Shown here one piece after another: positions 10,905 to 22,351 of a DNA stretch of 64,000 bases. Each line of letters starts with the position of its first letter. Position 1 is the stretch's first letter. Under the pieces are notes generated by a model, which had not been told where the DNA came from, ran no database searches, and worked only from the letters and a program-made list of their open reading frames with translations. The stretch comes from Chara braunii. Taxonomy: Eukaryota > Streptophyta > Charophyceae > Charales > Characeae. The position numbers and the translations under genes are program-made. The stretch spans positions 1,247,540 through 1,311,539 of the forward strand of contig BFEA01000181.1 in the NCBI GenBank assembly GCA_003427395.1. The letters run 5' to 3'.

Positions 10905-11745
10905 TGCTGTCGAGGAGTTTGAAAACCTCCTATCGACTTTGCAACCTAGTGTTGCGGCCCTCCTTCGCGAGTATCCCGATATTTTCCCTTCATCTGTTTC
11001 TTATAGCAGCATCCCTCTTATGCACGATATCAAGCACCACATCCGGCTCGAACCTAACTACCGTATTCAGCATCAAGCCCCATATCGCCTCTTAGTCCCT
11101 CAACCCCAAAACCTTAAATGACAAATTGATGAGTTGCCTCGTCAGGGCTTCATTAAACCGAGTACGTCCCTATGGAGTGCACCTGTCCTCTTCGATCGAA
11201 AGAAGGACGGCACCCTCCGCCTCTGCCTCGACTATCGCGGTCTCAACAACTACACAGCCAGAAATAGTTATCCTATGCCCCGCGCGGATGATCTGTTCGA
11301 CCGCCTCGCCGGCCAGCACTTTTTCACAAAGATCGATCTTCATAGCGGATATCACCAGATCCACGTAGTCGAGGAGGACCAACCTAAGACCGCTTTCCAT
11401 TCTCGTTTTGGGCACTATGAGTTTACCGTCATGCCTTTCGGTCTCTGTAATGCTCCCGCCACCTTCTAGATGGCTATGAACACGATATTCCAAGACTTTC
11501 TTGAAAACTCGGTTCTAGTTTATATTGACGACATCTTGGTCTACAGTCGTACCTTAGAGGAGCATTTGATCAACTTTCGCACTGTCCTCCAACGATTACG
11601 TGACAATGAGTTCTACGCGAAGCTCTCCAAATGCCGCTTCGCTCAACCCAAAGTCGACTTCTTGGGGCATCAGGTCTCCGAGCACGGACTCCATATGGAC
11701 GATTCGAAGATTCAGATCATTGTCGACTGCCCGCGCCTACCTCTC
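10905..11745 (+). pseudogene. Ty3-A reverse transcriptase
   Basis: A frame-1 RT domain is readable from the connector ('EEFENLL') through [23 protein letters not shown] (motif A), [10 protein letters not shown] (motif B) and VYIDDILVYS (motif C, catalytic Tyr-Ile-Asp-Asp at 11521-11532). Stops fall near 11119 and 11467. A frameshift around 11740 moves the chain into frame 3. The catalytic aspartates are all present, so inactivation is by truncation rather than by active-site change. Confidence 0.88.
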
Positions 11746-12420
11746 TTCCTGCGCTACGTAGTTTCCTTGGGTTCACCAACTATTATGGTCATTTTCTTTA
11801 CAACTACGTGCAGTATATTGCCCATCTTACCCCTCTGATCCGCGGACGTCTACCCTTTCATTGGACCCCGACTCATGAGGATGCCTTTCACTCTCTCAAG
11901 CGACTTGTCACGTCAGCCCCCGTTCTACGCCTCCCTGACTACTCTCGTCCATTCATTGTCACCACGGACGCTTCGGATTTTGCTATTGGAACTGTCCTAT
12001 CTCAAATCTACTCAGCCTCTTCTACTTCACCCGATTCCACGAAGTCTCGACTCCCTCGCATTCCCCGATTCCCTCCTCCATCTCCAGCGACGACGGCTCA
12101 CCTCGCACCCATTGAGCCTACCCCTTCAGGAGCCCCCCCTCCATATATTCCTAACGTTGCCGACGACGATAAAGTCGAGTCTCGTGATGGAGAGTGTCCG
12201 GTTGCTTATCTCTCTCGACAGCTACTTCCCGCAGAACGTAACTATACCGCCGACGAGTGTGAGGTTCTCGCGCTGGTTTACGCTATTAAGACGTGATGTC
12301 ATCATCTACACGGTCATACCTTCACCGTGCTTACGGACAACTCTGTCCTCGCTGCCTTTCAAACGAAGCCTAAACTCACTTCTCGACAGGCTCGTGGTCG
12401 CGTGATCTTTCCGAGTTCGA
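11746..12420 (+). pseudogene. Ty3-A RNase H
   Basis: Frame 3 has the connection segment (LRSFLGFTNYYGHF) and the RNase H motifs FIVTTDASDFAIG, ERNYTADECEVLALV and FTVLTDN, giving the D-E-D catalytic set. A Pro/Ser-rich insertion of roughly 60 residues (about 12010-12190) separates the first and second motifs, which is longer than usual for Ty3 RNase H. A stop follows at about 12294. The domain would remove the RNA strand during reverse transcription. Confidence 0.82.
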
Positions 12421-12664
12421 CTTCACCATCAGGAAGATTTTCGACGAGAGCAACCGTGTCGCAGATACATTATCTCGTTAACCTGATCTTAAGTGCGATG
12501 ATCAGCAACTCTCTGCTCTTTTTGTCTATACTACCATTATTCATCCTGCTTTCCTTGATAAGTATCGTCGTGCTTACCCCCAGTGTTATGAGTTTCAATC
12601 CAACTACACTGATTTACAGACTTGCAAAACCGTCTCTAACTTCCAGCTTGACCCCTCTGGACTC

Positions 12665-13540
12665 TTGTACTGGCTTGGACTCAATCATCCTCGTACTCCT
12701 CGTTTATGTGTGTCTTCTACCCGCCATCTCCATGTTCAGGTAGTCGCTAAGAGTCATGATCAGCGCGCTGCCGGTCATTTCGGTGTCTACAAGACTCTTG
12801 ACCGCCTCTACCGCCATTACTGTTGGAGGCATCGTCGCACCTTCGTTAAGGAGTATGTTCGCACGTGCAAGATCTGCCAAGAGGCTAATATTATCAATCA
12901 TCCCCCCTACGGTATTCTTCAGCCCTTACCCATTCCTATTCAGCGTTGGACTTTTGTCTCTATGGACTTTATCGGTCCTCTTCGTCCCCCTACCCCACGA
13001 GGTCACGACGCCATCTTCGTTATTGTTTGTCGGTTGACTAAGCATGCTCACTTCCTCCCTTGCAAGTATGCTAGCTCAGCTAAAGACATCGCCTCACTCT
13101 ATTTTAACCGCATCGTCATTCATCTCGGTCTTCCTACTAGTATTGTCTCTGACCGTGATCCCCGCTTCACTTCCCACTTCTGGCGTGGACTCCACGAGAT
13201 CTACGACTCTGAGTTTCGCTTCTTTTCTTCTTTCCATCCCCAGTCAGACGGATAGACCGAGGTCACAAAAAAAACTCTTGGGAATATTCTCAAGAAGCTT
13301 GTTGAGAATGACTCTGATTGATACCTTCATCTCGTCCATGCCGAGATTGCTTATAACCATGCTATTTCACCAGCCACCGACATGTCTCCTTACCACTGTG
13401 ACTTGGGATATCACCCTCGTGTCCCATCTGATCTCCTTCGTCCATCTCAAATCCATCTTGACACTAAATGCCCCGCCCTTGATGATTGGGTTAAGGAGAT
13501 GGATGAGATTCTCAGCAACGCTCGCAAGAGCATTGTCGAC
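12665..13540 (+). pseudogene. Ty3-A integrase
   Basis: Frame 2 carries an HHCC zinc domain (HDQRAAGH then CKICQ) and the catalytic core with SMDFIG, VSDRDPRF and, just after a stop at about 13252, TEVTKK, supplying D, D and E. A second stop is at about 13318. The C-terminal part continues to VGDEVLVDA. The protein would insert the cDNA into chromatin. Confidence 0.87.
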
Positions 13541-14110
13541 TCCCAGACACGCATGACTATTAGCGCCAACCGTTCTCGCATCGACCACCCCTTCAAAGTT
13601 GGTGACGAAGTCCTTGTCGATGCACGTCACTTCCAGCCCGAGGTCGACACACTTCGGAAATTCAAACATCGATATATTGGTCCATGCACTATTCTTTTAT
13701 CTGTCGGACATAATCATGACTGTCCGATGAACTTCAAATTGAAGCTCCCCGATGCCATGTATCACGCTAACCTACATGATGTGTTCCATGTATCTCTATT
13801 GCACCCTTTCAGACGATCTTCCCCTGAGTTCCACAGTCGACCTTACCCTCGCCCCTCTCCCATCGTCATTGAGGGTCACCATCAATGACGTATGACTGAT
13901 GGTGACCCTCCCCGCCTCAAGTATCTCGTCCCGACGTATGACTGATGGTGACCCTCCCCGCCTCAAGTATCTCGTTGGATGGAAGGGTTATCCTAACGAG
14001 GAGTCTACTTGGGAGTCTCTCGAGCACCTAAAGCATGCTATGACTTTCGCGCGTGTCTTACGATCGCACTCATCCTTTCCCTTCATCATCCTCCCCTCTT
14101 ATTTATCGTC
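13541..14110 (+). pseudogene. Ty3-A integrase C-terminus and chromodomain
   Basis: The GPY/F-like module (KFKHRYIGPCTI, then FHVSLLHPF) runs in frame 2 to a stop at 13886. A chromodomain follows in frame 3 at about 13915-14040, with YLVGWKGYPNEESTWESLEH, a good match to the Tyr-Trp-Trp aromatic cage pattern that directs chromoviruses to modified histone tails. The frame change is explained by a 46 bp tandem duplication (13887-13978). Confidence 0.82.
13887..13978 (+). repeat. 46 bp tandem duplication in the Ty3-A chromodomain
   Basis: The segment beginning GACGTATGACTGATGG is present twice, at 13887 and 13933, with near-perfect identity. The period is not a multiple of three, so it shifts the reading frame between integrase and chromodomain. 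Confidence 0.9.
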
Positions 14111-14120
14111 CTTCTATTGA

Positions 14121-14742
14121 CCCATCTACTTCAGGGACCACTAGCATTCCCCCCCCTTAATTGATCGGGGCCTCCAGCTCCACCGACACCTGGCTCAGGT
14201 CCCCCTTCCCTCGTGGATGTGGTTCCGTCCAACCGCATGATGACCCCTGTTTTCCCTAACCATGTGGGTGTATTCGTCTGCCGCCTTTCTGCCTTACTCT
14301 ATGCTGCGCGCCCTCTTCCGGAGTGTACATTTTTTTTTTGCTCGCAGCCCTTGGCCACATGTCTATGTCGGCATAGCCCCCCCTATCCTTCCAGGCTCGC
14401 TCGTATGCTCCCTTGTGCAAGTGCCCTTTTCCCTTTCAGCTGGCGGTGCCTGCTTCATGGTTTCCATTGAGCCCGTGCTGTTATTCTCGCTCTGAGCCTG
14501 ATGATGTTTCATATGGTTGTGTGGGTACCCCCTTGGAGTTTACTCTGAGAGTTGTACTTGCCGCTTCCCACCCTTCCCTACCTTTCTCATGCAACTGAGC
14601 TCCTCTTCTATTTGGATATTGTGTACTTGTATAGGGCACGTAAGACTGTGCCACATTCTTTTTCGGTGTGGATATTGATGTTGTTACTTTTAGCCTTTAG
14701 GGCTCAGGTGTTGACTTATGCTCAACCACATTGGCTTAGGAG
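14121..14742. other. Unassigned 3' flank of Ty3-A
   Basis: Pyrimidine-rich DNA with no convincing gene. It may contain the untranslated 3' end or an LTR of Ty3-A, but I found no second copy in the window to define one. Confidence 0.35.
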
Positions 14743-14840
14743 ACATTTTTCTCTTTCTTGGCCGACACAGATTAAACATTTCTCTCTTTGTTGGCCGACA
14801 CAGGTCATACATTTTTCTGTTTTTTGGGTCGACTCAGACC
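14743..14840 (+). repeat. 33 bp tandem repeat, three units
   Basis: Units start at 14743, 14776 and 14809. Each begins ACATTT and carries a TTGGCCGACACAG-like core; the third is diverged (TTGGGTCGACTCAG). It is probably part of a decayed LTR or an untranslated region. Confidence 0.8.
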
Positions 14841-14994
14841 TGTATTGATTAGGCTTGAGGCTTAGTTTGCATTGTATCTCTTTTCTGCACAGAGCTTGCT
14901 CTGCATTTAGGATTGTTTCTTTGCCTTTCCTCTTGGTTTCCGCTATTTCATCGGATAGCGTGATGTATTATTACTTTATCCATTTACAGGTCCG

Positions 14995-15140
14995 AGGATC
15001 ATGTAGCGGTACCCTCCGGCCCGGCAGTGAGGCCGGACCTGTTTCAGGCCGTCGGCCTGACCCCGGTCCGGTACGGGTTACTCTGGCCTGGGCCAAGGCC
15101 AGTATATCTCTCCGGCCTGGGCCCAGGCCGGGGTCACTCA
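14995..15140. repeat. GC-rich palindrome cluster
   Basis: A block built from GGCC-containing words. It includes a perfect 20 bp palindrome at 15112-15131 (CCGGCCTGGG followed by its complement) and a near-palindrome TGGCCTGGGCCAAGGCCA at 15084-15101. It is strikingly GC-rich beside AT/CT-rich neighbours. Possible uses are a hairpin or a transposon terminus. Confidence 0.7.
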
Positions 15141-15152
15141 TTCATTGAGTCG

Positions 15153-15159
15153 GTGTGTG

Positions 15160-15203
<44 letters not shown>

Positions 15204-15205
15204 CC
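15153..15205. repeat. (CT)n microsatellite
   Basis: An uninterrupted CT run with a single T-rich break. The Ser/Leu repeat reading frames here are artefacts of it. Confidence 0.95.
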
Positions 15206-15251
15206 TACACGTGGCCTCTGCACGGGCGTCACATAGGGCATAGCAAACGAG

Positions 15252-15412
15252 GTAAATCCTTTCGCAGGGGCCATGCTAATCTTCTCTGTATCGGGTGTAA
15301 ATCCCTGCGTTTGGGCCATGCTAATCTTCTCTGTATCGGGTGTAAATCCTTGCGTAGGGGCCATGCTAATCTTCTCTGTATCGGATGTCCCGAAAGACGC
15401 CGTCCGCAATAT
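15252..15412 (-). pseudogene. U6 snRNA-derived pseudogene with 45 bp tandem triplication
   Basis: Read on the minus strand, the unit contains the U6 central sequence ATACAGAGAAGATTAGCATG followed by GCCCC-TGCG-AAGGAT. It occurs three times with a 45 bp period (plus-strand unit starts near 15252, 15297 and 15342). The minus-strand 5' end at about 15412 has TTTCGGGACATC, which resembles the U6 5' stem-loop, but the region between stem-loop and ACAGAG box is missing. U6 is the catalytic snRNA of the spliceosome. This copy lacks an intact 5' region, 3' end and recognisable Pol III promoter, so it is a rearranged pseudogene or a U6-derived repeat. Confidence 0.82.
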
Positions 15413-16080
15413 CGCCAAGGACTGTCCCCCGAAATTTTTCGCCCCCTAAAAACCCGCTTGTGTCCTGGTCGCCCGCTGCTGAGAATGCGACACCTTCACA
15501 CAGACGCTGAAGCCCAAGAAATGTATCTTCCCGTTTGTCAAAAGAGGTCTGGATGGAGTGGTGGACCAGGAGCAGCACCGAAGGAAGACGTGCTGAGAGG
15601 AGCGACGTGGGGCACGCTCTGAAGGGGACCGTCTGTTGGAAGAGTCCATGCCACGTGGCGGTGGATCAAGTTCGCTCTTCAATGCTGGCGATCGGCCGTG
15701 ATTGTCGGTTTAAGGTAGCAGCGCGTCATCGTGGTTGTGCTCGCTTGTTTGTCATTCGCATGAACATCTGAGGATCAGCTACTTTTGACGACTCGGCACA
15801 GGCTTCAATTTAAAACCCCCCGGAATGCCTCCGTTTCTGCCGTTATGCCAGGTGGTTTTCGGGCGGGTTAGGACGGGGAGGAGTTGCGAGCAATAAAAGG
15901 CTTGCTGGGGTTCCGTTTTTTGGTTTGAGGTTCGAAGGGTCTTCTGAGTCCCGAGGTTTGGGGCTTCTCGATTGGTCGGCATCTTGTCATCGCTCAGTTG
16001 ATTCTTAGTATCGATTTCTTGGCGCCATTATCTTGCGGACCTTTGTTTGCCCACGTGCGGAAGGAGGAAGGCAGTCGCAC
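15413..16080. other. Unassigned DNA with a promoter-like site
   Basis: No convincing coding frame. Near 15890 the motif CAATAAAAGGC resembles a TATA box and is followed by G/T-rich sequence, as in an LTR or gene start. Nothing codes downstream before the microsatellite. Confidence 0.3.
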
Positions 16081-16084
16081 GTAC

Positions 16085-16085
16085 A

Positions 16086-16178
<93 letters not shown>

Positions 16179-16179
16179 N

Positions 16180-16275
<96 letters not shown>
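16085..16275. repeat. Compound (CA)n(GA)n microsatellite, duplicated around an N
   Basis: The order CA-run, GA-run, single N at 16179, CA-run, GA-run looks like one compound array written twice. The N at the joint suggests an assembly join of two reads over the same array. Confidence 0.9.
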
Positions 16276-18059
<1,784 letters not shown>

Positions 18060-18079
18060 GAGAAACTGATGGTAAAGCC

Positions 18080-18395
18080 AGTGTTTGCGTGTGAGAGAGG
18101 GAGAGCTTTCCCCCTGTTTTGTTGTATTTGGCTGTTCCCTTCCTCTTTCTTTGAGTCTTTGCCTTTTGGCTGTGTGCAAGTGGGTCGATATGACACACGC
18201 GGTGGGGGCGGCCGCCGCCCAACCTACATCCGGGTGGGCGGCCTTGTACGCAAGAGGTTCTGAACGGGGGGAGTTGTAAGGAAGAAGATAAAAAAACGAA
18301 TTCAAATTTTCGGTGTTTTCTTTCTTTTTCTTTTTTTTTGCTTTTGCGCGCTGATATTCTTGTGACAATATATATATCAGTGTGACAATAGTTGT
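18080..18395 (+). repeat. PLE pseudo-LTR, left copy of PLE-1
   Basis: Shares with 22085-22351, 22398-22680 (inverted) and 25900-26155 the words TTTGGCTGTGTGCAAGTGGG, GGGCGGCCTTGTA and AAGAGGTT(C/T)TGAAC, then a T-rich stretch. It ends in TTGTGACAATATATATATCA. Five related copies or fragments occur within 18-27 kb and another at 56.6 kb. Confidence 0.82.
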
Positions 18396-18479
18396 TGCTT
18401 CCATTCCGTGGGCTACGCCCGCTTGGTGAGCTCGCTTGCTCCAATGGCTTTATACAAATGTTTCTAATGCTGACATAAC

Positions 18480-20517
18480 TGCCGCCGTCCGTGAACTTGA
18501 ATGTCTTATTCGACGATTTCAACATATCCGACAGCCATATACTGCCCATTCCGGGGACACCTTTGAAACTTTATCAGGATTGTGCATATGCACGAGATCC
18601 TGAAGGCCACTGAGCTGCGCCATGCGTTGCATTCACAGGATGTGTGTGCGTTACACCCTGACCCTCAGGCAGCCAGCACTATTCGCATCTGTGACAAACC
18701 GGTACCCCCAACAAGGGTGCAATTTTGTAATTTTACGGAAGTTGCCTTGAGTGTCACTCGGGGCCTGCGCTTACGTGCTGCTGCTCATTGTCCTTGTCGT
18801 AGGGCCTTTCGTAACTGACGGCCATGTTGTTTCCGCCAAGTATGATCTGATTCCGGATGCTAACCTCCATCGCCTGTTGTATGAGGGCTCTAAATATTGG
18901 CTGAATGGAATAGTGGGGGATATACTTGAAGCACTGGCTGTTGGTATTGATGAGTATATTGCTGCGTATCTTTGTCCAACAGCACGACAGTCCTGCGCAG
19001 CTACCCTAGCTCCGCAACTGGCTCTTTGGCGTGCCGCAGTTTTGCGTCACTGTGAGTGCAATATGCTGTCGCATCACGTTTGTGACAGCCTCGCGCCTTG
19101 CGACACGCACATACGGCCCTGCGTCAGCTCCAAGAATCCTTTACGATCGTTCCTGTGGATAAAACATCACATATCTGGCTATTTGTTGTAAAAACTGGTA
19201 TAGATTTAATCTTTTTACTCATCTCGACAGTCCTACGTATTCTCGGCCCGCGAAAACAGGCCGACATTCTGAATAGCCATGCACTTTGGAACAATCACAG
19301 GGATTATCCTCATGCTGACATATTGCCGTATCTTTATTGCGCTCTTAGGGCCCATAAGTCTCCTCCCACACTCCGTACTATTCCTGGTATCACTGCCCAC
19401 AACAATCTTTCTTCTTCTTCTCATATGGCCCAGCGGAGTGACCTGCGCCCCTCCCAACGAGTCCAGCATTGCATCACGGACCGCCTCACAAGCCTGTGGC
19501 TAGTACAACACCTACATCGACTTGTTTGAGTGTGGCACTTCAAGGCACCATCCAAACTCTTCACGGAAAAGATAATCAACTCTTCCAATCCGAAGGTATT
19601 GGATGATGTTGGATTGTCCAGAGCAGTGATGAGGTCATGCTTGACCTCAAAAAGAATAAAGCTTCTCTCCGAGGTCTGGCCGCTCATACGGTCGATTTCA
19701 CTACTATGTATACTAATCTTTCTCATCAATGGATTCTTAACAATGTTGCGAATGCTGTTGATGAGGCACATGCCTATGCTCTTGCACAGACATGACAGCA
19801 TACAAGGACACACTCATCCTGTGTTGCTCTTCGTATGGTGGCCCGTGGATCGCGAGCCGGGGAATGGACTACGGATACGGGACCTGACACTCTTTCTGTG
19901 TCTGACATTCTTCAACATCTTCAGTTTATTGTTACTAATGCATATCTATATACAGTGTATGGCCTTGTTCGTCATCAAGAAGTTGGTATTCCAATGGGTA
20001 CAAATGCTGGTCCTGAGATTGCTAGCCTCACACTCTATCGGGATGAGGTGCAGTGCGTGGACAACCTGCAGCGTGTGGATCCCTCTGCAGCCCGCCTATA
20101 TGTTTTCACTTATTGGTTCATTATGTTCTTACCTTTGATTGTCTGTCATCATTGCCAGCCTATTACGGTCTTGAATGGAAAGAGACCACTGCGCCTGATG
20201 GCTCGTGCACCTTTTTAGGTGCGAAACTGCAGACATGGGCTGATGGATCTCTCCGATTGAGTGTGTTTGATAAGACTGTTGCATGGGATTTTCCTGTTAT
20301 ACGATATCCCAGTGCAGCGTCGAACATTCCATCTCATCAGCCTGCAGGTGTGTTCACCGGCCAGCTTGAGCAGATTTGTGACAATTGGCATGATTTCAGA
20401 ACTGTGGCAACCATGCTTGTCCGCCGTTGCTTTACCGTGGCCATGCTCCATCAACATTGGCCCGTGGATGGACTTGTTACATTCGTGCTCACCAGCGTTG
20501 ACACCCTGTACATGTAA
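18480..20517 (+). pseudogene. PLE-1 reverse transcriptase
   Basis: The start is not preserved. From 18820 (frame 1) the N-terminal block begins GHVVSAKYDLI and runs to LLYEGSKYWL, as in this RT group. Frame 3 (19098-19420) has FTIVPVDKTS and a PKLHK-like LRAHKSPPTLRTI. Frame 2 holds motif A, VDFTTMYTNL (Asp codon 19694), and motif B, GIPMGTNAGPEIASLTLY (19985-20038). At motif C (about 20116-20140) a small deletion removes the catalytic Asp pair and shifts to frame 1, where the thumb is readable (FPVIRYPSAASNIP, GQLEQICDNW) up to the stop at 20517. The enzyme would copy element RNA into DNA at the target. At least four frame changes show it is dead. Assignment to the Penelope-like class is from motif pattern only. 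Confidence 0.75.
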
Positions 20518-20519
20518 CT

Positions 20520-20850
20520 CGTCTCACAGTGGTCCGTGCATCATCCTTTTCCACCTCCTCCCTCTCCTTCCCTTCTCCTTCTCCCTCCTCCCCCACTCCT
20601 CCCCCTTCCTCTTTCCATCTTCTCATCCTCCTTCCCCTCCCCTTCCCCCTCCTTGTCCTCCCCCTCCCCCTCCTCCTCCTGGTCCATCTTCCCCTCCCCT
20701 CCCTCCCCCCTCTTCCTCTCCACTTCCCCCTTCTTCTCCCCCTCCTTCCCCTTCCACTTCCCCTCTGCCTTCCTCTCCCTCTCCTTCTCCTCCCTCTTTG
20801 CCTGCATCCTCTTCTTCTTTGTCATCTCCTCCTTCTTCGTCTTCCCCACG
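20520..20850 (+). repeat. CT-rich segment encoding a Pro/Ser-rich linker (PLE-1)
   Basis: A strand-biased C/T region that in frame 2 encodes Pro/Ser runs continuous with the protease region downstream. PLE-2 has the equivalent at 23100-23590. Its length and phase differ between copies, as expected of a slippage-prone linker. Confidence 0.75.
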
Positions 20851-21450
20851 CATGCTGAGACCGGCCCCTCCCTTATCTTCGTTGTCCATATTGGGACGTC
20901 GGCAGGCTCGTTCATTCTCTCCTACTCCCAGTCCCCCTTCCTCTCGACGTCGTGTTGATGCTAATCTGCGGGGTTCTTTGTCTTACCGGCAGCCTGCTCT
21001 GCCACGTCGATGCATTCGTCATTTACGCTTTTCCCGCCAGATCAGATCTGGCTTTCCGATGGTGACCGATCCGGATCTGCGGGCAGACCTACCAAATATT
21101 TGTGGCTTGACAACCACAAATGTCTGCCTACAGGCTTATCAGCATCAATGTTATGCTGCATCTCAATTTGTCAGGATTGCTTATCAGCTTGACGCTGTTG
21201 AAAATCAATTGTTGTATGACCATAGTAGTCCACCTCCTGAAGGTAGTAACTATACTACCTAAGGAGGCTTTACTGTAAATGTCTTACAGTTAGCGTTCCA
21301 CGGTCGCCACCTTCTTCATGCTACGCCAGGCGATTACCTCAATAACCATCCTCATATTTCTGCCTGTATTTTACACAGACCCGGGCATTATATGGCACTC
21401 ATTCGTGCAGCTGCCCAGTGGGAACTGNGGGATGGTGGGACGATGAGTCA
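20851..21450 (+). pseudogene. PLE-1 Josephin-like cysteine protease
   Basis: In frame 2 a basic linker (SLSILGRRQARSF) precedes a domain laid out like Josephin, the deubiquitinase fold of ataxin-3. A candidate nucleophile Cys (codon 21101-21103) sits in NICGLTTTNVCLQ, with Asn at +6, Leu at +9 and Gln at +10 as in Josephin (C-x5-N-x2-LQ). Then come an IAYQLDA-x-E helix, GGFTVNVLQLAF and the catalytic-type segment ISACILHRPGHYMALI, with His at 21386 and an acidic residue (codon 21431) exactly 15 residues later, the His-to-Asn spacing of ataxin-3. Differences: Asp instead of Asn as third residue, and no Gln 5 residues before the Cys. One TAA at 21260-21262 and an N at 21428 interrupt it. Expected role: cleaving ubiquitin or a ubiquitin-like protein, by inference. 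Confidence 0.62.
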
Positions 21451-21930
21451 GGATATTTTCAACGAAATGAATTTTTGCGTGCATTGTCGAATCATACTTT
21501 ATTCTGGATTATTGACCGACTCTCGTGTGACACCTGTCGGGACAGAGACGCGGTGCCCCTTGGCTGTGGAATGCATCGTCTATGCTATAGCCAATATCAA
21601 TCTATTACGACTGCCGCCGTCTGTACTGAAGGGTGTCCAACATTTCCTCATTGTACACATCGCTATCACCCAAATATACGTTGTCCCTTTTGTGCCCAAG
21701 GACGCTATCAGAACTGCATGATGCCGCACTGTGATGAACGTCCTGGTGTTTTTTTTTTTTACATGTGGACATGGGATGGTTCGTGCTAGCCGTCCTACTG
21801 AATGCTGTGCTGGCGCAGCTCTCCTTGGGTATCCTTGTGAACATCCACATCATCCTCACCGTAGCTGTCCTATCTGCCGAGGTGGGGACAGATAAAGCCT
21901 TCAACACTGCGGACAGATACGGAGTTAAAG
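21451..21930 (+). pseudogene. PLE-1 tandem RING-type zinc fingers, second one truncated
   Basis: In frame 1 the chain continues from the protease with NHTLFWIIDRL. The first finger is CDTCRDRDAVPLGCGMH followed by further Cys and His and a closing CPFC. The spacing C-x2-C-x9-C-x2-H-x2-C is RING-like, although one middle Cys is missing. The second finger begins CMMPHCDERP, but compared with PLE-2 about 30 bp are lost near 21770, removing its Cys/His core. RING fingers usually recruit E2 ubiquitin-conjugating enzymes, so protease and RING point to the same pathway. An A-rich tail follows at 21925-21970. Confidence 0.62.
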
Positions 21931-22084
21931 AAAAAAAGAGAAAAAGAAAACAAGAAAAAGGAAAAAATATGTTTATCTGTGGGATGTGTTATTTGCTTTG
22001 TGGCAAGTGGATTATCTGTGGGATGTGTCATTTGCTTTGTTTGACTGATAGGCTTTCTTTCGCTGTCAGGTTTGGTTTCCTCCT

Positions 22085-22351
22085 CCTTTTCTTTACCTCT
22101 TTGCCTTTTGGCTGTGTGCAAGTGGGTAGATACAACACACGGGGGTGGGGGCAGCCGCCGCTCAACCTACATCCATGTGGGCGGCCTTGTATGTAAGAGG
22201 TTCTGAACAGGTGGAGTTGTAAGGACGAAGATTGAAAAACGAATTCATTTTTTCCTTGTTTTTTTTTTTCTTTTTTTACGTTCTTGCGCTCTGGTATTTT
22301 TGTGACAATATATATATCACACTTTGAATTGGAGCGCAAAGTCGGAAAAAG
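22085..22351 (+). repeat. PLE pseudo-LTR, right copy of PLE-1
   Basis: Direct-orientation copy of the repeat described at 18080. Upstream, ATCTGTGGGATGTG occurs twice (about 21979 and 22015). It forms the left arm of the long inverted repeat with 22398-22680. Confidence 0.82.

Larger units (their letters stand above)
7800..14120 (+). mobile_element. Ty3-A: decayed Ty3/Gypsy chromovirus internal region
   Basis: The order is gag, CCHC knuckle, aspartic protease, RT, RNase H, integrase, chromodomain, all on the plus strand, the canonical Ty3 chromovirus order. I could not find flanking LTRs or a PBS. The left side is replaced by the 3' end of element X, and the right side fades into low-complexity DNA. 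Several in-frame stops and at least four frame changes show it is dead. GC and C content are high compared with the other Ty3 elements, so it belongs to a separate family. Confidence 0.88.
18060..22351 (+). mobile_element. PLE-1: Penelope-like retroelement with protease and RING modules
   Basis: Two direct copies of a roughly 300 bp pseudo-LTR (18080-18395 and 22085-22351) bracket a coding region. The order is an RT N-terminal block, RT with the GIPMGTN motif B, thumb, Pro/Ser linker, Josephin-like protease and RING fingers. Pseudo-LTRs in direct or inverted order and this RT type (a PKLHK-like motif, 'SNIP' thumb) are hallmarks of Penelope-like elements, RT relatives of telomerase. I found no GIY-YIG endonuclease. 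It is inactivated by frameshifts, a deletion at RT motif C, a stop in the protease and a deletion in the second RING. Confidence 0.7.

Noticed and set aside
15252-15412. CRISPR-like array (regular 45 bp repeats)
   Set aside because: Repeats are contiguous without unique spacers and are U6-derived.
15252-15412. Functional U6 snRNA gene
   Set aside because: 5' region deleted, core triplicated, no USE/TATA promoter arrangement seen.
18480-19100. GIY-YIG endonuclease upstream of the PLE RT
   Set aside because: Looked for because some Penelope-like elements have it at the N-terminus; no GIY...YIG pattern is readable in any frame here or after the RINGs.
20541-20915. Glu/Gly/Lys-rich minus frames
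   Set aside because: Complement of the Pro/Ser linker of PLE-1.
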